Below are positions 13,570 through 25,170 of a stretch of 64,000 bases of DNA, in pieces. A model generated the notes under the pieces. It did not search any database. It saw only the letters and a list, made by a program, of their open reading frames with translations, and was not told where the DNA came from. The DNA comes from Steromphala cineraria (lineage: Eukaryota; Mollusca; Gastropoda; Trochida; Trochidae), in NCBI GenBank assembly GCA_916613615.1, contig OU744736.1, forward strand, positions 5,668,330 to 5,732,329, in the 5' to 3' direction. Made by a program: the position numbers and the translations under genes. The number at the start of each line of letters is the position of its first letter. Within the stretch, counting starts at the first letter, position 1.

Positions 13570-14460
13570 AGTGGTAGCGAACACAATGCCGGACTTCCAG
13601 AACCAGCCCGACATGATGTCTGCTACGGCGATGTTGCTGGAAAAGCCATAGTTGCCGAGATCACCCTGATCTCAAGAGGGTTAGCAGGAGCCGGCGGGGC
13701 TAGCTCCTTGGCTTAAAAAAGCGTCAAGGATAGCGGACCGCAGGTTGACACCCAGGAGGCGTTTGTCTATCTCCTTCGTGCTCTGCTGTGAGTGAGATAG
13801 AACCAGTCTCCTTTTCCCCTGGCAGAGAGAACGCGTACACTCTGCATAAATTCGAAGAGCTCGGACCGGACAGAGGAACCTACTTCCCTCGTCCGAGGGG
13901 GAGACTGCACCTGAGAGGGCGGGGATGTGGAACACCCTGCCCCGTTCGACCGACCCCTGGTTCTTGCATACGAAAACCGGTGCGAGTCCCAGCGTGTCCT
14001 TACCCCCATCTCTCGCTCAACCCGGAGCAAATCGGCCTGAAGAGCGTGCAGCTCTGAGACCCTGGCGGCCGAAGCCATCGCCACCAGGAAGACGGTCTTG
14101 ACCGTCAATCGGAGAATGAAGGACTCTGTCAGGGACTCGTAGATGTCCGAGCACAAATGCTCGAGGACAATTGCTAGGGCCCGCTCGGGAGGTCTAGGTT
14201 TGAGCCGCCCGTCCTCCTGACGGACGGTTCTGATCACCTCCTTAAGGACTGAGATGTTCACCGCGGGGCCCGCTTAAGTAAGACCGACATGATTGCCGCT
14301 AGATGAGTGTTAATAGAGGGAGTCTAAGTCGCCTCTCCTCCCGGAGGTACATTAAGTACTCCGCCACCTGGGGAACCATCGCTACCTTGACGTCCCAGCC
14401 CTTAACCGCACAGAATGTGACAAATGACCCCCACTGTACGTCATACAGCTTGCGGGTGGA
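13570..14460 (-). pseudogene. Decayed DIRS-type tyrosine recombinase
   Basis: The pieces lie in order on the minus strand but in different frames. An N-terminal core-binding segment starts at STRKLYDVQW (about 14,460). Next come a helix-rich part and the catalytic box I ASAARVSELHAL, with its arginine near 14,061-14,063. A segment CPVRALRIYAECT follows (near 13,870), then the box II remnant EIRVISATMAF (13,641-13,673). There the histidine expected just before EIR is a leucine. Last is a tail near 13,575-13,590 where the tyrosine-bearing motif is scrambled. Several frameshifts and an early stop after residue 84 of the third piece (about 13,681) show that it cannot make an active recombinase. 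The family assignment is secure from motif order and the neighbouring RNase H. Confidence 0.8.
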
Positions 14461-14559
14461 GACACGCTTGGCAGAGGAACCCGCGGACAGAAGGGAGCTA
14501 TTAGGATTAGCAAGATCGACCTTGACACCTCGATCTTTGTCACCACTAGAGTGGGAAGC

Positions 14560-14995
14560 TTGGGGTGGGGGAAGGGGAACGTAACCGTCCATTTCCTCCC
14601 ATTCGCACGACAGAGCGTCTGAGCCCCACGCCCCGGGGACGGGAGACACATAAACCGGCAGTAGGTGTGCACCACGCGAAATGACATGTGCAGCCTGTCT
14701 GTCAGGCGGAAGAGATCCAGTGCTAATTGGGGGATGGTAGTAGCACAAGTAGCACTTGTCCCCACAGCAGAGCGGACCAGTGATGGATCCCCATCTCCAG
14801 CTCGTTGATGACCCGCATGTGCTGGGACAACGACCAGAGCACCGCCGTCTGTTCCGTTCCCAGGTGGGCCCCCCCAACCCTGCGTGGAAGCGTCCACGAA
14901 GAGATGTGCGGTCGCCGCGGGAGGTCTGAGTGGATCACCTGAGAAACGTTGCTTCAACCCTCCACCAGGTTAGGTGAGGGACGAGCCGCTGGGGG
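14560..14995 (-). pseudogene. Decayed DIRS-type RNase H and connection region
   Basis: On the minus strand one frame gives FSGDPLRPP followed by HLFVDASTQGWGG. A second frame carries on with GAHLGTEQTAVLWSLSQHMRVINELEMG. Together they form the characteristic DIRS RNase H motif series with one frameshift. A third frame holds LPVYVSPVPGAWGSDAL and EWEEMDGYVPLPPP (about 14,565-14,661), which resembles the segment between RNase H and recombinase in DIRS polyproteins. The upstream reverse transcriptase palm motifs are not found. This is the 5'-most recognisable coding remnant of the element. Confidence 0.7.
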
Positions 14996-15009
14996 AGCGG
15001 GAAAGCGTG

Positions 15010-15547
15010 TCTGCACACTTCCTGCCTGACGTGAGGGTTAGAAACCCCTGAAGAGGTCTCGGAGCGGACCTGAGCTAAAGTGAGCCCTAAGTTTGGGTAA
15101 ATTGTATACAACTCTTGTAGAGTTATCCTAAGAAATGGATAATAATCAACATCCCGAATAAAATATCTCCGATAACCAAATACTTAATAGTCTTGTTGTG
15201 TCACCGAAAGAAAGTTGTAATCCATCCCATGAATGTGAAGCTAATGTAACTTCGAGATCGTCTAGAACCAGTGAACAAATCTGGAGACAAAGTTGTCCTA
15301 CCCGGACACCCTGCACACTAAAAAACAAAATACCAAGCGACACGTGTCAATCATTGAGTAAAGAGTGAGAGACACGCCAACCAATCAGCGACATGGCTTA
15401 TTAAAATCTAAATATTTTAGATATTTAAATACGTACCTCAATTCCAGGGTGGACACGGCGAGTGAGAGCGCCTTGCGCGCCTCACCTCCTATCCCGTGAC
15501 CCTGGGCGTCAAGCGCACCACCAAGCGACACGCGTCAATCTCCTCTC
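15010..15547. other. Unassigned DIRS-element interior left of the satellite
   Basis: This interval lies where reverse transcriptase sequence would end in an intact DIRS element read on the minus strand. I find no palm motif. The stretch 15,100-15,440 is AT-rich like the host DNA, unlike its flanks, so it may be captured or inserted sequence. It contains no supported gene. Confidence 0.4.
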
Positions 15548-16530
15548 CACTCAGCCGCTCCCAGTCACCCACGTCCGTCACTCGCGAGACGGACCGGCGG
15601 AGTGAAGCGAAGCAGATGCGTACCAAGACGGAGAACGGACCAGTCACTCACGTCCGTCGCTCCCCAGACGGTGCAATTGGAGCGAGGCGATGCCAACCGC
15701 GTACCAAGACGGAGGACGGACCAGTCACTCCCGTCCGTCACTCGCCAGACGAACCAAGGCAGAGCGGAGCGAAGCAAACGCGTACCAAGACGGGGAACGG
15801 ACCAGTCACTCCCATCCGTCACTCGCCAGACGGACCAAGGCGAAGCAAAGCGAAACAAAGCGAAGCAAACGCGTTCCAAGGCGGAGGACGGACCAGACAC
15901 TCCCGTCCGTCACTCACCAGACGTACCAAGGCTGAGTGAAGCAAAGCAAACACGTACCAAGGCGGAGGACGGACCAGTCACTCCCGTCCGCCACACGCTA
16001 GACGAACGAAGGCGAGTGAAGCGAGGCAAACGCATACCAAGACGGAGGACGGACCAGTCACTCCCGTCCGTCACTCACCTGACGGACCAAGGCGAAGTGA
16101 AGCGAAGCCAACGCGTGCCAAGACAGATGACTGATCAGTCACTCCCGTCCGCCACTCGCCAGACGAACGAAGGCGGAGTGAAGTGAGGCAAACGCGTACC
16201 AAGACGGAGGACGGAGCAGTCACTCCCGTCTGCCACTCGCTAGACGACGAAGGCGGAGTGAAGCGAGGCAAACGCGTACCAAGACGGAGGACGGACCAGT
16301 CACTCCAGTCCGTCACTCACCAGACGGACCAAGGCGAAGTGAAGCGAAGCCAACGCGTGCCAAGACAGATGACTGATCAGTCACTCCCGTCCGTCACTCG
16401 CCAGACTGACCAAGGCGGAGTGAGGCGAAGCAAGCGCGTACCAAGGCGGGGCCGGACCAGTCACTCCCGTCCGTCACTCGCCAGACTGACCAAGCGGAGT
16501 GAAGCGGGGCAAACGCGTACCCAGGAGGAG
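15548..16530. repeat. 81-bp GC-rich tandem repeat inside the DIRS-like element
   Basis: About twelve diverged units recur, with ccagtcactc-type landmarks at about 15,640, 15,721, 15,803, 15,889, 15,973, 16,053, 16,134, 16,216, 16,296, 16,377 and 16,457. The unit contains cgtaccaagacggaggacgg, then gtccgtcactcgccagac, then a gaagcgaagc-type run. Units around 16,053-16,134 and 16,296-16,377 match each other best, which suggests a three-unit, ~243-bp higher-order repeat. Because 81 is divisible by three, open frames of 130-194 codons appear on the plus strand and others on the minus. They have no recognisable protein character and run against the element's sense. Confidence 0.85.
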
Positions 16531-16899
16531 CACGTGACGATCCACTCACCCCAGCGGAGCGAACGGCCAAGCTGACACTGCTTGCACACGTCCCACACAC
16601 GAAGCCGGAGGTCAAAGGTCAGACACCCGGAGGCGTGACCTACTTAACCGAGAAGCTTGAGCAGCACGTGCAACCCAAGCGGCACAACCCGAGCAGGGTC
16701 GCGCGATACTGAGTAGCCTGCCTGTCCCACAGGCAGAACACCCAACAACAACAAATTGGAAGGAGATCAGGAGGTAAGAGAAGATACTATTACTCCCAAG
16801 GATCGAGAAAAAAGGTCTACAAACTTAAATACTTAGACAAGGCAAGATAACTTCGAGAGAGCTCAGAGACACAACCGATCACTGAGCGACAGGAAGTTG

Positions 16900-17023
16900 G
16901 AATGAGGTTTTGGTCACGTGACCATAGGTGGCGCGGCGGGGATGTGCAGGTAACTCCCGTGTTGTTTTTTCTGTGATATGGGTCGAGAGATAATTGATAG
17001 GCAATCAATGGGCTACGGTGAGT
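16900..17023. repeat. Right inverted terminal repeat of the DIRS-like element
   Basis: This is the reverse complement of 13,011-13,135. In the element's own orientation it is the 5' end and would carry the promoter. Outward it runs into the end-specific segment at 17,010-17,051, whose complement lies at 13,262-13,304. Confidence 0.85.
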
Positions 17024-17050
17024 CGGAGACGGTATAGTACGTTAAATAAT

Positions 17051-20000
17051 AATGTATTTGGTAAGGGGTGATGAAGTGCCATGTATTGCTTCTCAACGAT
17101 ATTAGCATCTATGCCAAAATGTTGCCTTCATGGAAGTTCTTTATCCGTAAATATTTTATCAGGATTCTCATTGACTTGCGATCTAACAATTTCAGGAATA
17201 AATTGAGTGCATTGAGGTTCATAACTTGTGACTATTCGCACTGTACTGATAGATCAAGTTGATGTATCAGTAGAAGAATAACATAATGTTTTCATTCCTC
17301 GAAACACGGTCATTGTCAATAAGACGTATTTCATGACTAGATAAGCTTTATTTACCAAAAGGTATATGTCATTCCTTTAATATCAAAGCTTATTAATAAC
17401 GTATATACAGGAAAGGCCTAGGACGTCTAAGTCAATAGTCGCCATTTAGGTAAATAATCTAGCTAATGGACCCCACACTGGTATCACAGCAACTGAACTT
17501 GCATCAAATTACTATGGGCTTTAAGCAATATATTCTAAAAAGAGTAACAATAGTGAAGATGAATATGAATATTGTCCTTATTTTGTTTATAATGTTGTGT
17601 GTGTCATTTCACAACATAAATACTTTAAATTGATGAATGATGAAAACTGTTGATAATTCAATGATCATTAATTAATTTGCTGTTGACCAGATAATTAAAA
17701 ATATTTTGGCGATTTTAATGTCTGTAATATCAATTTCTTTGCAAAGGACACTCAATTCTGAAGATCATGATCAGTTTGATCACTAAAATACAATAATTAT
17801 TTATCATAATGCACTTTTTACAATGAAACTATAAACAGTATCCTTTCTAGGAGTACAAATTCATGTATCTTAGGGTTTCTCCTGTGCCTCATGTTATCAA
17901 TCATTATCATTTATTAAGTCTTTTTTTATTTTAAGCTGAAGCCTATTTTGAGGCTATAGTTATTGTTAGTAGACATGTACCCAACAATATCAATTTCACC
18001 CCCTCCATAGGTCTTTTAATGTATTTAGCTTATCGTTCATTGTGATATCCTGACGCTTTTCTATGTTGGTGGAATATCCGAAGAGCAATGTGAGATTATA
18101 GTTATTGATTCGGCAATAATGTCGTTTGTATGTCATTGGCACTGGTTTAATAAAAAGTTTATTTCCAAGTTTTGATACATATGCGTTAAATGAATGCAAG
18201 GAGTAATGGTTATGTTTTCATGCTCTGTTACAAATTCTCAACTCTACAAAGCTCGATTATAAGGGTGTCTTATGTGTAAGAAATAAATATAAAAAAAGAT
18301 GATATAGTCACTTTTCCCTCTAAATTTCAATATTATTCTATTGAACACAATTGTGCATGTATATGATATCAAAAATATTCATTGATGGTATTTTTGATAA
18401 ATCATATCAGAACGCAAGAGAAAAGATGAGAACACAACAGAATCCATCTTTCTGTATCGATTGTGAAATGAAGACAAGTGAATTCAACCTGTATATAGCA
18501 TTGCTGATGTTTATCTGAAATTACTTTATTCAGAGAAAGCATACAACAACATAGTAGTTAATAAGAGGTGAAGGTATGTAAGATCATAAAGCTGATTATG
18601 TGCTCGGGGCAGGCTACACACATCCCTTAATGAATATCAGTCACTTCAACTAGATACCTGATAGCATTCAGGATATATTTTACAATTATAGCGGTCGATA
18701 TTGTTTTACAATATCTATAAAGGCATTTTTGGACCTAATTTACCAGACCATTGTAGTTTAATTTCGTCTCAGTTTAAAACGAAAAGAGAATAAAAAACTA
18801 CAGCAATGAGAGGCATTTAGGCTCGATTGTTGGCAAGGACGGGTCAATGACGTAATGATAACAATAGCATGATGCCATGTTACAACGGTTTGACACCATC
18901 CACTCTCTTTATAGTAACTCAAGTCAATATCACTATTGGTCGAACTCGTAGTCAGATTGCCAGAAACTTACGCTCACAAGTTTCACATCGGCAAGAAAAC
19001 CTTTCATAACTAATCCTTGTGTGGTTTCTTTTAATGTGAGTCTGTAAAACTTATATTAGATCATCTTGACCTTAAAATGCTTCCTCCTCAGTCATTCTTA
19101 CTTAATTACAACAGCCATACTCGTTTTTGGTCTCTTAAAAGCAAGAACGAAGTTTAACTGCTCAAAGTTTGTTGTAACATTTGTCTAGCAAAGTTTCAAG
19201 TTTTGAAGTAAGGCCACTGTCAAAGTTTCGAAGTTTGTATCATTTCGAGGTCATCTTGCCAGGGAGAACAATGTATTATTTATATGGATAATTATACTAG
19301 TGTAATATCGTTGTACATATGACGCTGATGATAATGGCAACAATTTTGCGGGAATTTTAGTTTCAGCACACTTGGCTTTTTGCTTACCTTGATTAATGCA
19401 GGGGAATAACAAGCAGAATACTAAACTTCCTTTCATTTAATACCATCTCATTAAACTTGTGAACGCATTGGTATGAATCTCGCTTTTGTTCGTTTAAATA
19501 CAAATCATTAACTCGTTTAACAAAAACAGTATTAAATAGGAGATCTTTTGTTATCCTCTTTTCACATTTGTTTAGATTCGGGTGTGTCTCATCTTATTAA
19601 ATATGCTCGAAGGCTTTTGTTATGGTATTGGTAGACTTTTCAACTAGAAAGAAATATTTCATAATTTATCCTCCCCTTCATCCTGCTCCCACTTTTCCTA
19701 GTTTAAAATCTTGCATCAAGACATTCATATTTCTTAGATATGGACAAGAACAGTTTTGCTCTTAGAGCAGCGCAAAGTGTTGTGAAGTCAAATGTATTAC
19801 AAATTATCTATATCATTAACATTTCAGTTCCTCCCACACATAGAATAAGGAATTCATTTCAAGTGAGTCTGATAACATGGGCGTCATTTAGATACAAACA
19901 AGCCCTTTTAAAAACATCCCCTTCTGTGTAGACAATAAATTTGTTTTAATCAGAGATTATGCATTTTAATTCCATTGAATCTATGGGTTTACATGTATCC

Positions 20001-20690
20001 AGTATCTTCTTTGCAATAGTCAATATATCAATGCTTAATGCCATTATTCGAACTAATATTTGAAAATTAAGATTCAATATTTTGTTTGTGGAGAATGTTC
20101 GTTTTAAAACATCATCTTAGATGCATTTAGTGTCCATATTGTCCTGTTACAGGAACAAAATAAAAGGATACATATACTTTGACATTTTAGATATCTGCCT
20201 GGATTGATAATTTTATTTAGATTCATATGAAAAATGATGTTGTTACTTATTGTATATATGTATATGTAACACCCTAAACGCAAGCAATAAAGCATTTAGT
20301 TTCATTATTGTCACGATTGATCTTCTAACTCTGTCAACTTATCTAAATATCATAGTTGAGGAATGTTAAGAAAGTAACTTAATTCATTCACCTCCATTGT
20401 CTTTCTTCACGTTGTTTGTTTATTTTTATTGATATATTTGAAGATTATCTCCTAATGAATATGTTGTATAAAACTGTGTTTATATTCTAAATTTAAGTCA
20501 AGTGATAATACATGTTGTTCTCATAAGATATTTTACCATAAGAAACGAAATGACACTGTATTTCCCCTTCGAATATTAGTAGTTTAATATTCTAGCATTT
20601 CCGAAGATCCGGTATTTTGGATAAAACCAATATGCTGTTAAGCTAAAATAATGGCAAATACTAGGCAGAGGAAATTAATAAGCCTAGACA
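17051..20690. other. Gene-free end of unit copy 1
   Basis: This is AT-rich DNA with only short frames. The part at 17,060-17,570 matches copy 2 at 32,280-32,760 and copy 3 at 48,180-48,430, and the part at 18,300-20,000 matches copy 3 at 53,040-54,240. A tattattaatag-like low-complexity character prevails. I see no splice-bounded exon, RNA gene or element end. Confidence 0.5.
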
Positions 20691-21067
20691 AACTATATAT
20701 CATATTGGATCAGATGTACTTTAGGAACCAGTGTACATAATGAAGTGCAGTGGATTTTTATCAGTAATTCCACGACGAACACAGATATTGTGTAAAATCG
20801 AAATTTCGCTGGATTTACTCTGAAATATCTTAATCATTGTGTGAAATTGATTTACACATCCTTAATTATCCTTGACGTATTCTGTCCTGTCAATATTTAT
20901 CCTCTATCTTGAATGATGAAATGATCGTGAACATTTTCTCCTCATCATTATTCATAGAAAGAGGTTAAACCAAATGTTGTGCACTTAATTACAAATAAAC
21001 CACTGATTTAAACAAATACCGATAAATCGGTTGGACAACACATTGGTAAAGTTGCACCAAGACACCA

Positions 21068-21240
21068 TAATCGGCTTTGAGCTCTTTTTAGCATTGTTCT
21101 TTAAAGGAGTACATTAATCATCCGCAATCAATTATTCAACGACATGAACTGGACATACAATTTGAACTGACTGAAAGATAAGCATAATTGCATATTCAAG
21201 CTTCCCAAGAGTCTTCTTGAATCCTATGAAGTAGCTTACA
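21068..21240 (+). repeat. Recurring unit module, alpha position, copy 2
   Basis: This is the near-identical counterpart of 380-560 in the second unit, again without a TATA-like box. A few substitutions separate the two. Confidence 0.6.
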
Positions 21241-24200
21241 ATATGAATCTGTAGACATGAGCAACTTTTATTGAATAACCAAATGATGCCAAAAACTGTA
21301 AATTGGACTGTTGTACCTGCCGTTTGTCTAGGCCATCCTTGGTCGAATTTGGTTATATAACGTGAACCGTGCATGAAGAGATAATTTAGTCAAGTTCCTC
21401 ACATCGTCGGTCTCCTTAGCCTATTTTTAGATACGCTTTGTGTTAGAAACAAATAAGAAATAACCTGTAAGGCAAATAATGTTTTAGACACACATATACT
21501 GGTATAAACAGGCTCAGCAACAGCAAATGCTTCACTTAAAAGGTATGTGCTGTCCAAAAACAAATTGATTTATGATTGCATCTTTCTTTTGCATTGTCAA
21601 CAATGCGTAATATTTAACATTTATGATTAATTAAAACCACAGTTGAGACGTAGCTTTGATAAATCATTGAAAAGGTGATAAAAGGGTTTCGACAAAAGGT
21701 AGATCGACATATTAACGATCACATGCACCACCTATGTGCAGCCACTCTACTTCCTTTGGTATATTCATCATTCATCATCCATTCATGTAACGGTATTAAA
21801 GGACACACAATTTGTTTATTTTGAAGCGAACTACAGATCTACTTGTGTCTTGCTTTACAATCATAACATGATAGGCAATGTCTTAAGGAATCAATATCAT
21901 TGTCTGTATGTAAATTATTTTACTGCCATTTCATTTCATTGTACACTAAGAATAAATTCGTCTCCGTTGCCTATTTAGCAAATGAATGATGTATATTGAT
22001 TAACTTCTCAAGACCAAGAGGTATTGAAAAATGACTGTTTACAACCCTGCAGAGAGAGCAACAATCTGTTCTCATTCAAATTGGTCACAAGGGGCAAACG
22101 CTCTTCACATTTTATGTCTATAGAAATAGGTCAATTTACTTTTATGGTCTGGTCATTTAGTTCAATGAGTTTGGCCCTCAGATTATCACGCAAGCCGAAC
22201 TCGCCAACTGGCATTACAGATGCTATACAAGCACAGAAGCATTTTGTTAATTTGGCATTTATGGATGGTTGTGTCCATCAAATGACATCAATTATCCGAA
22301 TTAAGGTTATGTATCAAAAATATTTCTCTGCCTACATTATTCCCCGATGTATGGCCATCTACTTGATAAAAATATGTTCCTAAAATATATTTGTGTTTCT
22401 TATTTTTTTGTGAGGAGTCAGTAGTCAGTAGTTTTCAGTACAAGAATTATTTCCCAAAGATGGGCTATCTGATTTTGTTTTTCTCTTTCTTTATTGCTCT
22501 TGATTAATTTTTCTAGTTTCACTTTTAAAAAAGTGGAATTAAACGTCAAATCCAAAACCGTGCGTCACCAATGTACGCTTTAGCATGCTAACTTTTCAGA
22601 GCCTTTTAATGACATAATAGTAAGAAATTCATTATACATACAAGGAAAGAACATTCAAAACGAACCTACATTTGTTGCTTATGTTATCGTTTGTTTGCTG
22701 TTATTTTTCAACGGTTGGTATATTTATTTTTCTCTTAAATATTAGAAAAGAAAACCTTTTTGTATCTAATGCTCTTGTATGTGGCGTTCCACCTCAATGA
22801 GAAAAAAATGAACAATTGGCAGGGAAGATTGTTAAGAACTTTGCAGTTAGTGGACTCAAAGAAAAACGATTTATATCTGTAAATGAGATACAGAAAATTG
22901 TAATGTGCTGGGTTCTATAGTCTATGATAAACGACATAACCCATTTCATGGTTTCAAAATACTTCATAAACATTCAAATGGCTTTTCATAAAAGGGCCGA
23001 CAAACTCATGTCAACAAATATTCAAATAACGTTAAAAAGAGTGTTAAACTTGTATTTGAAATACTGCAAATTGAAGGTCAATAACAGTATAACATATCCG
23101 CTGAGATCCAAGTCTGGCTTATTAGTTTCAGGGTGTGCACAAAGAAACCTTTAGATTGTCAATGAAGATTTTCTTTTAAGCATCTACAAAACAGCGAAAA
23201 CCGCTTGACATACACTTGTGGTCAATGAAGGGGAAATTTAGAGTCTAAGATATATACCAAGTGTAGTTCTACACCATGGCATCTTGCTGTTATATCGACC
23301 AATTGGTCTCTTCATATATAATCTTAGATCAGAAACGGTGACTTCTAATAATATGACCCTTGAATGCTTTTAATCTGCTTCAATACTACATCACCAATAT
23401 TGACATCATTCGATAAAATGTGGCTGTTGTGATTGTCACGATTAAGCTAACATTTATCAAACAACTCAGTAAACTGTTCAAATATAACGTGGCAGTCAAG
23501 ATTATCCCAACATTTATTATAAAATCAGCAATGAAAATCTTGGTTTTATCATTGAAATGTACTGTCTATCAGGCAACAGTGACGATATATTTTATTTTCA
23601 CTGGGACCAGTGACGATATATTATATTCCATGTTCAAGTTTTTGTAATATAGATTTGAGTACCTGCGTTAAATACTGTTATAATATTTATATAGCAATCT
23701 TTAACTAGTGCTAAATTGCTGCATGTTTGACGTCACACAGACAATTTCTTGTTTTGACATAAACAAATATTATTGCTGTCCTCAACTTTGAAATGATTAT
23801 TTTAGCTCACTCTTGTAATATATAATACTTAATTGTTTGAATAATGATTAAGCATAAGTAAAATACAAAACTGCACAAAAGTCATATCTATGAATAACGT
23901 GCTTAACTTGGTATGTAAATGACTTTGCTTGATCTTTGCTAACTATTAACTTTTTAATCATATGAGCGCCCCTTCAGAGGAGCAGCTTTCCCAAGATGGG
24001 AATTATGTGATTGTGGTAAAATGTAGTAACAACGATCAATTAATATGAAATATTGTAGATATGATTAATGTTGATGATTCCATAATCAAATGCGTCATAT
24101 ATATTTCAAATCGTTGTTAAATCGAAACTAAATTTAAATAGGTTTCTTTTGCTGGTCAGTTTAGTTTGATGGATAGAGAAGGGTATGTGTAGGAGCTAAA

Positions 24201-24289
24201 CGGATACATGTACCTTGATGTTTCAGTGCTTTACCCGAAGCACATGAGATATGCTTTCAAAATGATGAAGTTTGAGTGACATTGATAAA

Positions 24290-25170
24290 TTGTAACATGA
24301 CTTCGGTAAATACTCGTTTCTGATTGGTTGATTTGAAAGATTTGCCAGTGTTAAATGGCAATGAACACCCGCAAATTGGCTAAGGCGAATCACCGCGAAA
24401 GGATACATTATTTGGTCCGCCTCAAAATTAAAATGTTCTGATTCTCCCAATATTCGTGACCGATTCACATTTCACTGTTGTTGCTGTCATTTTCTAACTT
24501 GCGCATTCCCGTAGATGCCAAAAATCCTTTTCTATTTGCTTTAGTTTTATGTAACCAAACTTTCTTAATTGGCTAAGTTTCTCCTAATTTGCCGCCTTGT
24601 ACCATGCGGCCGGTTTCTTTCGAATGCCGTTCCCATGGCACGACGTCACAAAGGCCAACGGTTATGACGTCATAATGATCGCGTCACCGTCACAATGGTC
24701 TGGGCGAGTTTAAGATATTTGTTCAGTCGGGTTTGTTCCTGTTGGTTTATGAATTGTATAACTGTTTTCTCTCTCATAAATTCCACAGTGAAAACTATAA
24801 GATCTCATCGTTATGAGTGCAACTGGTTTGCAATATTAGAACACTATTTTAATGTCTATAACACTGGGAATTCCTTCTTCTTTATAGCTGCGAACACCTA
24901 TAACAATAATGAACCAGTCGTTAGATCCTTTCAACTCCGAGTTCCCTACGCCAAAATAGAGTTCGCTCTTAAAATGCTTATAACTAACGGTCATGTTACA
25001 ATATCGATAAATAGTTGCGTTTGTAAAATTTCCGGGATTCATTGTTATTCAACACCCGCAAATTTAAGCGTTTAAAACCTCCGGCTAACGCCGTCGGTTT
25101 TAAACTAAATTTGCGGGTGTTGAATAACAATGAATCCCGGAAATTTTACAAACGCAACTATTTATCTTCT
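24290..25170. mobile_element. Fold-back insertion present only in copy 2
   Basis: Copy 1 reads straight through attgataaaatcataac (about 5,152-5,170), while copy 2 has ~880 bp in between. The right end is a long palindrome (25,007-25,165). Near the left end gtaacatgac (24,292-24,301) is inverted again at 24,990-24,999. acacccgcaaatt also occurs twice, at about 24,365 and 25,052. The sequence is richer in CpG and TGACGTCA-type motifs than its flanks. A 126-codon open frame (24,695-25,075) ends in the palindrome and is not recognisable. A non-autonomous transposon is the best guess. Confidence 0.6.
25007..25165. repeat. Perfect-looking palindrome, arms ~70 bp
   Basis: The arm 25,007-25,080 (ataaatagttgcg to the cgtttaaaacc region) is repeated inverted at 25,092-25,165, separated by a short GC-rich centre that is partly self-complementary (ccggctaacgccgtcgg). 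A single arm of the same family occurs at 59,427-59,545, at a different place in unit copy 4, so this is a dispersed repeat rather than a chance hairpin. Confidence 0.85.

Larger units (their letters stand above)
12963..17050 (-). mobile_element. Non-autonomous DIRS-like tyrosine-recombinase retroelement
   Basis: This is a 4.1-kb GC-rich island in AT-rich DNA, absent from the matching place in copy 2. It has inverted terminal repeats (13,011-13,135 and 16,900-17,023). It also has an internal complementary region at 13,210-13,304, whose first part is the complement of the left end (12,963-13,018) and whose second part is the complement of the right end (17,010-17,051). The two parts meet at an ATT that matches AAT at both element ends. 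That arrangement is diagnostic of DIRS elements, which move through a circular intermediate and make no target duplication. Coding remnants on the minus strand are RNase H then tyrosine recombinase, in the DIRS order. Gag and reverse transcriptase are missing; an 81-bp satellite fills that place. Confidence 0.85.
1..20690 (+). repeat. Long tandem unit, copy 1 (5' end beyond window)
   Basis: The sequence from base 1 is repeated, in order, from 20,691. By eye the two copies differ at about one base in twenty to thirty, with small indels, so they come from a fairly recent large tandem duplication. I see no convincing exon here: open frames are 60-90 codons, change or break between copies, and sit in AT-rich DNA. 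Relative to copy 2 this copy has three extra or replaced blocks: 3,098-4,673, 11,541-12,094 and 12,963-17,050. The last 3 kb (about 17,600-20,690) is missing from copy 2 but recognisable, more diverged, at about 53,040-54,360 in copy 3. The true left boundary of the unit cannot be seen. Confidence 0.85.

Noticed and set aside
15496..16575. Overlapping open frames of 130-194 codons with repeated RVPRR-TDQSLPSV pattern
   Set aside because: They are products of an 81-bp tandem repeat (27 codons), open in several frames and on both strands, and they run against the sense of the DIRS element.
22024..22383. A 119-codon plus-strand frame in copy 2
   Set aside because: The matching regions of copies 1, 3 and 4 are broken by stops and indels.
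24695..25075. A 126-codon frame in the copy-2 fold-back insertion
   Set aside because: It ends inside the palindrome, has no recognisable motif, and the insertion looks non-autonomous.
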